Part shown: positions 1-5,271 of the stretch, in pieces
Position numbering within the stretch: position 1 is the first letter of the stretch
How the letters are laid out: each line of letters begins with the position of its first letter
Origin: Flavobacteriaceae bacterium UBA7433
Lineage (GTDB): Bacteria > Bacteroidota > Bacteroidia > Flavobacteriales > Flavobacteriaceae
DNA length: 7,309 nucleotides
Assembly: GCA_002477565.1 (NCBI GenBank)
Contig: DLQL01000043.1
Span: forward strand, 1 to 7,309
Reading direction: 5' to 3'
The notes under the pieces: generated by a model
What the model saw: the letters and a program-made list of their open reading frames with translations, nothing else
Databases searched by the model: none
What the model was told of the DNA's origin: nothing
Program-made: the position numbers and the translations under genes

Positions 1-6
1 TAACAT

Positions 7-80
7 TCCTCCTTAGCTCAGTTGGTTAGAGCATCTGACTGTTAATCAGAGGGTCCTTGGTTCGAGCCCAAGAGGAGGAG
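7..80 (+). tRNA. tRNA-Asn (anticodon GTT)
   Basis: A complete 74-base cloverleaf can be folded by eye. The acceptor stem pairs 7-13 with 73-79 (TCCTCCT/AGGAGGA). The D stem is 16-19 with 29-32 (GCTC/GAGC). The anticodon stem is 34-38 with 46-50 (TCTGA/TCAGA), with loop CTGTTAA and anticodon GTT at 41-43. The T stem is 56-60 with 68-72 around a TTCGAGC loop. The discriminator base is G80, which is usual for asparagine tRNAs. CCA is not encoded: the next bases are CTA, so it must be added after transcription. The gene reads AAC and AAT codons. Only six bases lie upstream in the window, so its promoter, or membership of a tRNA cluster, cannot be seen. Confidence 0.97.
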
Positions 81-91
81 CTATACTAGAT

Positions 92-118
92 AGGAGGTCA
101 TTTTTGACCTCCTTTTTA
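92..118 (+). terminator. Rho-independent terminator of the tRNA-Asn transcript
   Basis: A perfect 9-bp stem (92-100 with 105-113, AGGAGGTCA/TGACCTCCT) closes a TTTT loop and runs into a T-tract (113-117). It starts 12 bases after the tRNA, so it should end the tRNA transcript and separate it from the large gene that follows. Confidence 0.88.
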
Positions 119-184
119 TTTCTACTACTTTTTAAAACCATACTAGCCAACATAACAGACTCGATCTCAGGAGTAAAAATTTGG

Positions 185-216
185 TTGCAACTTTTAGAAT
201 AGTTTTTATAGATTAG
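185..216 (+). promoter_or_regulatory. Possible promoter of the large secreted-protein gene
   Basis: TTG at 185-187 lies 21 bases before TAGATTAG at 209-216. This matches five of the six fixed bases of the Bacteroidota -7 consensus TAnnTTTG. The start codon follows at 233, which would leave a short AT-rich leader without a Shine-Dalgarno sequence. The match is imperfect and the AT-rich setting makes chance matches likely. Nothing else stands out between 119 and 232. Confidence 0.3.
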
Positions 217-232
217 CATAAAATTAAAATTA

Positions 233-3200
233 ATGTTAAGATTATTTTTTTTTCTGATTAGTTTAAGCGCCTTTTCTCAAAATGACTTTACAGTTACTGT
301 AAACAATATAAAAGAGGGAGACTCAATTCTGGTTATTGCTCAAAAAAGCAGTGAAAAGTTATTCAAAAAATGGATTCATGCTAGTGATTCTCCAACTTCA
401 GCAGTATTTTCTATAAGCAATGGCGATTGGGCAATAAAGCTTGATGCAACAGGCTATACTTATCCTTCACAACAAATTGTTAGCATCCCAAATGACACGG
501 ATATAACATTTGGTTTAACAGAGCTTGCTGGGGGTAATTTCTCGTATACTTGGGAAGATGATGGAAGTGCTGCTGGGCATGCCAATCAGCGATATGTTAA
601 TGAACCAACTAGTATTGTCATCATAAATGACACATTAAAGGTTCCCGATGATTATTCAGCGATTAAGCTTAGGACAGAATATGGAGTTATTTTGTCAGAT
701 GATGTAAAACCTTGGTCAAGTGAAGACAGTTTTCGAATATATCAGATGTTTGAATCTCTTCCTTACAGGGCATTCGGCGAACATGATGACAATGATTACT
801 CGAAAGGAAAGGGTGTTAGAGGTGTTTTTTATTTGACAAATTTAGAGCAAGATGATGATCTGTCAATCGAAATAGTAAATGGCATAAAGCACGCTACATT
901 TAGTCAAAATGCTTTTATTTATTCCGAGCCCATGATTGGAAAATTAGACGATATTAAAGGAAAGTTTTTTTCAAAAAGATTGTATCACGCTATTGTTAAG
1001 TTTGTTACCAATTTTGCTCAAAATACTAATGCCTTGGCTTGGATTGCAAGAGAAAAATTTGGAATACAATTTCTTTCCAATACTCAGCAGACAGAAGAAT
1101 TAATGGGTGAAGACTCCTCTAACTTCCAAGGGTTCTTTAACACTGAAAAGTTGGAGATTTTATCTATGCTTGAGGAGCTACCCGATGGTTTTCACAAGCA
1201 AGATGGGCTTAAATATATGGTCAGACGCATCAACGGACAAGACAATCCAACTCATCCATCAGCTGCTGCGATAGCTTGGACGGAATTGAATGTTATTGAA
1301 TTTATGTCAAAAGCATTTAAATCCTCTGACATCCATGATACACGAAGGTTAATTTTGCATGAAAAAGCACATTTTTTATGGGCTTATACATTTGATGGCA
1401 ACTTAAAGAATGATTGGATTGAAATTGGCGGATGGTATGAGGATTCAGCTTCAGATTCTGGTTGGTCAACAACCAATACCACAGAGTCAGTATCTGCCTA
1501 TGCACATTTAAAAAATCCAAATGAGGATATGGCAGAATCCATAGCTTTATATTTAACTAACCCAGATGTTTTGATGTCTGTTTCTATGAGGAAGTTTGAG
1601 TTCGTGAGAGATAGGATCATGCATGGCACTCGTTACATTGCTCAAATCAGGGATGATTTAACTTTTACTGTTTACAACTTGTACCCAGATTACACATATC
1701 CAGGAAAGGTAACTAAATTAGAGGTTGATGTAGTTGGAGGTCTTGAGGGGAATAAAAAAGTGACAATAAGAGTAACTCTAAATTCTAGCGATCCAGAACT
1801 TGATGGTGCCTCTGAAGCTTACATTCGATTCACCTCTGGATCTGGGACGTTACACGATATTAGATTGTCGCCAGAAAATAGGCAGCAATCAGATTCAGTA
1901 CTTGTGGGAACAACTACTTTCAATAAATTTGAGAAAAGTGGATATTGGAACTTGTCGTATTTTAATGTAACTGATCCAGTAGGTAACATGCGTTATGAAA
2001 ATAGATCAACTATTGGTATGAAGCTTTTCATTGAAAATCCTCTTGAAGACATTACCCCTCCAAAATACAATAATGATTATACTATAGAGTTGGTTACCGA
2101 AAAGTTTCGTAAAGGAACGTTTGGTAGTAATTTAGATAAAAATGGGGTTGAAATGCGTGCTATTAAATTGAACTTTTCACATTATGACAAGTTGCCAATA
2201 AGCAGGTCTTATGCACGAATGAATGTGCCAAACAACAATCATTCAGAAGTTTATAATAGAGATATACAACAAAACGGAGCTGTTGTTGATGCAGAAAAGG
2301 GGTATTACAATGGTTTTGATTCGGATAAGTACTTTGAGCTATATTTACCTATTCATGAATATTACCAATCGGGTTGGTATTCTACGACATATTCATTCGC
2401 CACAGATATTGCTGGGAATAGTGGTATTGTATATCATGTTGCTGATACTACTGATTTTCATATAAATGAAGACCAAAAGCATAAAATTTTTAAACAGACT
2501 AGGGAAAGCATTTATGTAGAAACATTATACCCAGACTATAAAAAACCTGAAATTGATATCAATAACATTTCAATTACAGCAGAACCTACAAACCCCAATG
2601 CACCAGATGGAGAGACTCGTGTTGAAATAGACATTTTCGCAAGAGATTTTTCTGATTATGAAAGTAATGAATCGGGAGTTTATTTAGTTTCATTTACACT
2701 AAGAGATCCACTAGGAGGTGTACATAGTTATCAGACGGGTAATTCTACTATGAATAACCCAGATTTAAATTATCATGATGCAAACCCTCAAAATGATAAC
2801 GAATGGCGATTGTATAATTTTGATTTGTTGTTGCCAAAGGGTTCACCTCCAGGAGAATGGGGAATAGCATCTGCTACGGTTAAAGATAGGGCTGGCAACA
2901 GAGAACAATACTCATTTGTAGAATACGTCAGATTCGACATCATTCCATCAGATATTGAATTAAAATCCCCTTTGGAGTCTGAAATCACTGACAAAGTTGT
3001 GAATCTAAATAATTTGTCAAGTATTTCTGCTACCATGAGTTGTTCGCCGTGTGAGGGGCTAAATTACGTCTACACAATATACAGCCTTATTGGTGGAAAT
3101 GTTGTTCGTGGAGAAGGTGTATTTGACGCAAACAGCATTCAAGTAAATAATATTGATACGAGTGGCGTTTTAGATGGTGTTGTAAAACTTACCGTGCAAG

Positions 3201-3883
3201 TAACTGACAGTGAAGGTAAGCTGATAGCAACTAAAAGTGTTGAGTATATTAAAGATACAGTAAGACCTAAGTCGTATTACTCAAGGTCCAACTTGGAGAA
3301 CGAGGGTAGCTCAAGCCTTGATGATTTCTTGATTGCTGTTGTTGTAGAAAGTCAAGATGTTGGCGGTACTTACTCTGCTACTGTACAAAATGTTAATTCT
3401 AGTTCATCAACTACGACCTCAAATAAATTTCAGTCAATGAAGAAAGCCTTTAGTTCATTAATTTTTACAGGAGAGATCTTAACTGAAGATTTCAGCATCG
3501 CAAATTTAGACCTTTCAAGTTTGCAAGATGGATATGTTGAAATTAAGCTGGATGTAACAGACCCCAATGGTAATGAAGGTCAAAAAACAGATACTACTTA
3601 CTATCTAATTGATGACAATTCAATAAGTTACATCGGAACTAACTTAAACATAAGCGATGTTAACAATAATTTAATTGCTATTTATCCAAATCCAACATCT
3701 TCAATTGTAACTATTCCTTCAGGGTTTTCTGTTGTAAAAGTATATGACATAAAAGGGAAAATATTAATGGAATCAACTTTAGAAACATTGGATATTTCAG
3801 TACTCCCCCAGAACGTTTATTTAATTAAAATACACGACGAGAACAATAATGTATCAGGAATTGCTAAAGTCATCAAACAATGA
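233..3883 (+). CDS. Secreted HExxH metallopeptidase-like protein with Ig-like modules and T9SS sorting tail
   Basis: A 1216-residue exported protein, probably a cell-surface or secreted zinc peptidase; its substrate is unknown. Residues 1-15 form a signal peptide (hydrophobic core, cut likely after AFS before Q16). Residues about 18-105 look like a small beta domain. The peptidase-like region spans roughly 120-480: an LPDG motif at 316-319, HEKAH at 376-380 and EDMAES at 431-436. H376 and H380 would bind zinc, E377 would be catalytic and E435 is the likely third ligand, as in gluzincins. Five Ig-like modules follow, each ending in a D-x-x-G-[NK] turn (D581, D725, D885, D992, D1110). A Ser/Thr-rich patch lies at 1056-1063. 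The end (about 1148-1216, YPNP at 1151-1154, then a VYDIKGK-type strand) is a type A T9SS sorting domain. The only cysteines are C937 and C940. The ATG at 233 is chosen because the signal peptide starts there. The gene is AT-rich compared with its neighbours. Export and the tail are firm; peptidase activity is inferred from motifs. Confidence 0.9.
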   Translation: MLRLFFFLISLSAFSQNDFTVTVNNIKEGDSILVIAQKSSEKLFKKWIHASDSPTSAVFSISNGDWAIKLDATGYTYPSQQIVSIPNDTDITFGLTELAGGNFSYTWEDDGSAAGHANQRYVNEPTSIVIINDTLKVPDDYSAIKLRTEYGVILSDDVKPWSSEDSFRIYQMFESLPYRAFGEHDDNDYSKGKGVRGVFYLTNLEQDDDLSIEIVNGIKHATFSQNAFIYSEPMIGKLDDIKGKFFSKRLYHAIVKFVTNFAQNTNALAWIAREKFGIQFLSNTQQTEELMGEDSSNFQGFFNTEKLEILSMLEELPDGFHKQDGLKYMVRRINGQDNPTHPSAAAIAWTELNVIEFMSKAFKSSDIHDTRRLILHEKAHFLWAYTFDGNLKNDWIEIGGWYEDSASDSGWSTTNTTESVSAYAHLKNPNEDMAESIALYLTNPDVLMSVSMRKFEFVRDRIMHGTRYIAQIRDDLTFTVYNLYPDYTYPGKVTKLEVDVVGGLEGNKKVTIRVTLNSSDPELDGASEAYIRFTSGSGTLHDIRLSPENRQQSDSVLVGTTTFNKFEKSGYWNLSYFNVTDPVGNMRYENRSTIGMKLFIENPLEDITPPKYNNDYTIELVTEKFRKGTFGSNLDKNGVEMRAIKLNFSHYDKLPISRSYARMNVPNNNHSEVYNRDIQQNGAVVDAEKGYYNGFDSDKYFELYLPIHEYYQSGWYSTTYSFATDIAGNSGIVYHVADTTDFHINEDQKHKIFKQTRESIYVETLYPDYKKPEIDINNISITAEPTNPNAPDGETRVEIDIFARDFSDYESNESGVYLVSFTLRDPLGGVHSYQTGNSTMNNPDLNYHDANPQNDNEWRLYNFDLLLPKGSPPGEWGIASATVKDRAGNREQYSFVEYVRFDIIPSDIELKSPLESEITDKVVNLNNLSSISATMSCSPCEGLNYVYTIYSLIGGNVVRGEGVFDANSIQVNNIDTSGVLDGVVKLTVQVTDSEGKLIATKSVEYIKDTVRPKSYYSRSNLENEGSSSLDDFLIAVVVESQDVGGTYSATVQNVNSSSSTTTSNKFQSMKKAFSSLIFTGEILTEDFSIANLDLSSLQDGYVEIKLDVTDPNGNEGQKTDTTYYLIDDNSISYIGTNLNISDVNNNLIAIYPNPTSSIVTIPSGFSVVKVYDIKGKILMESTLETLDISVLPQNVYLIKIHDENNNVSGIAKVIKQ

Positions 3884-3893
3884 TGTTGTTTTG

Positions 3894-3901
3894 TAACTTT
3901 G
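3894..3901 (+). promoter_or_regulatory. Solitary -7 promoter element just after the large gene
   Basis: TAACTTTG is a perfect match to the Bacteroidota -7 consensus TAnnTTTG and lies 10 bases after the stop codon. I see no TTG at the expected distance upstream, so it may be silent or a chance match. If used, it would make an RNA of only about 45-50 bases, ending at the next terminator. Confidence 0.25.
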
Positions 3902-3925
3902 AATTGTAGGGGCGACAAAAAAGAC

Positions 3926-3956
3926 AAAAAGCCGCACGTATGTGCGGCTTTTTTTT
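3926..3956 (+). terminator. Strong, probably bidirectional, Rho-independent terminator
   Basis: The stem GCCGCAC/GTGCGGC (3931-3937 with 3942-3948) closes a GTAT loop and is followed by eight T (3949-3956). A run of five A at 3926-3930 lengthens the stem with A-T pairs and gives a T-tract for transcripts coming from the right on the - strand. It lies 43 bases after the stop codon of the large secreted-protein gene and is its natural transcription end. Confidence 0.92.
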
Positions 3957-4203
3957 GTTTTGGACCCTGAGCGCCGAACGTTTTTTTATGCCGACCTTGA
4001 GGATTTATGGAGAAGACAGCTGTGTTTGAAATTTTTCACCTGATTCATGGATCGATGATTGCTGAATACAAAGAAGAAAAACGGATGGGACACTTCGTTC
4101 CACGTATTTGGCAGTCAATTTAGAGGCATAAATTTAGTATGGCGTCCATCAATAAAGAAAGAATGTTTGGTAAAGGAATTATTTTTTTCAGTACATTGCA
4201 GCC
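3957..4203 (+). other. Gap between large gene and barrel-protein gene
   Basis: This stretch holds no convincing gene. It contains a 38-codon ATG ORF (4007-4123) and, in other frames and on the opposite strand, short open stretches broken by stops. None is recognisable. It may be intergenic DNA or the remains of a decayed gene. Its right part carries a likely promoter (4107-4136) for the gene starting at 4204. Confidence 0.5.
4107..4136 (+). promoter_or_regulatory. Likely promoter of the outer-membrane protein gene
   Basis: TTTG at 4107-4110 and TAAATTTA at 4129-4136 are 18 bases apart. They fit the Bacteroidota -33/-7 pattern (TTTG, then TAnnTTTG), with one mismatch in the last -7 base. Transcription would start near 4142 and leave a leader of about 60 bases before the ATG at 4204. 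No Shine-Dalgarno sequence is present. Confidence 0.45.
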
Positions 4204-4791
4204 ATGTATAAAAAAATCCTACCCATCGTCCTCTTTTTTTTTAGTTTTTTAGTAGCAGCCCAGGAGGTGACTTCTAAAGAAACGACAGTCAAAGTAGAAA
4301 TTGTAAAAAACAGTGCGGAAGAATTTCAGTTGACAGGCACCAAAGAATTTCGACTGAACATGTTGGATCTTTTGACGATCAACGCCTTGAATTTTTCTTT
4401 TGAAAAACTAGTCGATTCGCAAAACAGCTATGGAGTTTCTGCCTACCTCAATGGAAAAGGACCGGAATTTCCCTACGCTAAATTTTCAGTCAGTCCTTTC
4501 TACCGTTTTTATTTTTTAAACAAAGAAGGCTTTGGTGCTCGTGGGAGGTTTGTAGAAGTTTTTTCCTCCTTTGCAACGGGTGATGGAGATTCGGAGTCAG
4601 ATTTGTTATCGGGATCAAGTTCGGACAAGTCCTGGACAGACGTTTCTTTAGGAGTTAGTGTCGGCAAAAAATGGATCAATAAAAAAGGATGGACTTTTGA
4701 AATCTATATAGGAGCCGGAAAATATCTTTTTTCAGAAGACAGCCCTTCGCATGTGCTCCGATACGGATTGACCTTAGGGAAACGCATTTAA
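4204..4791 (+). CDS. Predicted outer-membrane beta-barrel protein, DUF3575-like
   Basis: A 195-residue protein that probably sits in the outer membrane as a small beta-barrel; no specific function can be given. Residues 1-19 are a clear signal peptide: KK, a hydrophobic stretch, then VAA before Q20. There is no lipobox cysteine, so it is not a lipoprotein. The mature part alternates polar and hydrophobic or aromatic residues in strand-like blocks: NALNFSFEKL, a YRFYFLNKEGFG segment, FVEVFSSFATG, DVSLGVSVGKKW, and a last strand RYGLTLGKRI. This order (an N-terminal strand, a YRFY-type strand, a GVSVGKKW strand, a final glycine-rich strand) resembles the DUF3575 barrel family of Bacteroidota by eye. 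An acidic Ser/Gly-rich stretch (GDGDSESD, then SGSSSD) looks like a surface loop. The upstream spacing and its own promoter suggest a single-gene unit. The start is the only ATG that gives the signal peptide. Family assignment is moderate. Confidence 0.85.
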   Translation: MYKKILPIVLFFFSFLVAAQEVTSKETTVKVEIVKNSAEEFQLTGTKEFRLNMLDLLTINALNFSFEKLVDSQNSYGVSAYLNGKGPEFPYAKFSVSPFYRFYFLNKEGFGARGRFVEVFSSFATGDGDSESDLLSGSSSDKSWTDVSLGVSVGKKWINKKGWTFEIYIGAGKYLFSEDSPSHVLRYGLTLGKRI

Positions 4792-4872
4792 TTTATGGCA
4801 TTTGGGGTTTGACAGATAGCTTTCCTATATCCTGCCCAAGAAGAGCAGCAAACACATAGGTATTGAAAACCG

Positions 4873-5043
4873 ATGCTTTTTGCACTTTGCGCTTCAGATT
4901 TACCCAAAACTTTTTCTTTTCATTCCATGCATTTCAAGGAGCTTGCAATTGCAAAATTAAGGGCTCGTGACAAGACCAAAAGTATCCACTTGATTTTTAA
5001 GCAGAAAAGCTTTGAATTTTGTAAGTTTGCAACTTGTTTTTAA
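4873..5043 (+). CDS. Doubtful 56-residue small ORF
   Basis: An ATG at 4873 opens a frame of 56 codons ending at TAA 5041-5043, with a stop in the same frame shortly upstream (4864-4866). An internal ATG at 4927 would give a 38-residue version with a basic centre (MHFKELAIAKLRARDKTKS). It has three cysteines and no signal peptide or recognisable domain. In its favour, it ends 14 bases before a terminator-like hairpin. Against it, a perfect -7 promoter element lies inside its end, it has no clear promoter of its own, and an ORF of this size can arise by chance. It is not a leucine-rich leader peptide. I list it only as a candidate. Confidence 0.15.
   Translation: MLFALCASDLPKTFSFHSMHFKELAIAKLRARDKTKSIHLIFKQKSFEFCKFATCF
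4943..4954. repeat. Perfect 12-base palindrome
   Basis: TTGCAATTGCAA reads the same on both strands. It lies about 320 bases before leuC and 152 bases after the barrel-protein gene, away from any likely promoter. It could be a regulator binding site or a chance palindrome; nothing in the window decides this. Confidence 0.35.
5022..5029 (+). promoter_or_regulatory. Solitary -7 promoter element before the hairpin at 5058
   Basis: TAAGTTTG matches TAnnTTTG fully but has no TTG at a usual distance (the nearest are 7 and 29 bases upstream). It overlaps a short inverted repeat (AAGTT-TGC-AACTT, 5023-5035). If active, it would start an RNA near 5035 that meets a terminator about 45 bases later. Confidence 0.25.
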
Positions 5044-5057
5044 AACACCGTTTCGGC

Positions 5058-5081
5058 AGTGGTTTGCGACCGCTTTTTTTT
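5058..5081 (+). terminator. Terminator-like hairpin upstream of leuC
   Basis: AGTGGT (5058-5063) pairs with ACCGCT (5069-5074) through six pairs, one of them G-T, and runs into eight T (5074-5081). The stem is short but the T-tract is strong. It may end the transcript of the barrel-protein gene, or act in the leu leader if a promoter upstream of it is used. Confidence 0.55.
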
Positions 5082-5203
5082 GTTTGAAAAAAAGACGTTT
5101 TATCCCATAGCCGTCGTAAAATAAAAACAGCTAAGATTTTGATAATAAGATTTTTAAATTATTTTTCTCAAACAGTGAGTACAGTAAAAAAGCACTGCAA
5201 AAG

Positions 5204-5235
5204 TTCGGTAGTTTTGGGACAGTTGCGTACTTTTG
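5204..5235 (+). promoter_or_regulatory. Likely leuC promoter
   Basis: TACTTTTG at 5228-5235 is a full match to the -7 consensus TAnnTTTG. TTC at 5204-5206, one base off TTG, lies 21 bases before it. Transcription would begin near 5241, giving a leader of about 30 A-rich bases with no visible structure and no Shine-Dalgarno sequence before the leuC ATG at 5272. The alternative TTG start codon at 5233 falls inside this element, which argues against that start. Confidence 0.55.
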
Positions 5236-5271
5236 AAATCAAATTGTAAAACAAATCATAAAGATTACAAA

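Larger units (their letters stand above)
4792..5271 (+). other. 480-base gap before the leu operon
   Basis: No convincing gene is present. The stretch holds a doubtful 56-codon ORF (4873-5043), a 12-base perfect palindrome (4943-4954), a solitary -7 element (5022-5029), a terminator-like hairpin (5058-5081) and the likely leuC promoter (5204-5235). No terminator is visible directly after the barrel-protein gene, so its transcript may run on to the hairpin at 5058. Confidence 0.6.

Noticed and set aside
169..216. AGGAG at 169-173 followed by TTG at 181, as if starting an 11-codon leader peptide
   Set aside because: Flavobacterial genes rarely rely on Shine-Dalgarno sequences, the TTG frame is very short and out of phase with the main gene, and it overlaps the possible promoter.
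1317..3036. Short open frames in other phases within the large secreted-protein gene (1317-1520, 2223-2465, 2788-3036)
   Set aside because: The main frame keeps domain structure through all these places; the others have no family features.
73..4203. Attachment-site repeats marking an island inserted at the tRNA gene
   Set aside because: I looked for a second copy of the tRNA 3' end near the right side of the large gene and saw none; no integrase is present in the window.
4792..4970. A - strand open stretch of about 43 codons between the barrel-protein gene and the palindrome
   Set aside because: It has no start codon in a useful place and no recognisable similarity.
5173..5197. CAGTG (5173-5177) and CACTG (5193-5197) as an operator upstream of the leuC promoter
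   Set aside because: The five-base arms separated by 15 bases are too short to separate from chance.
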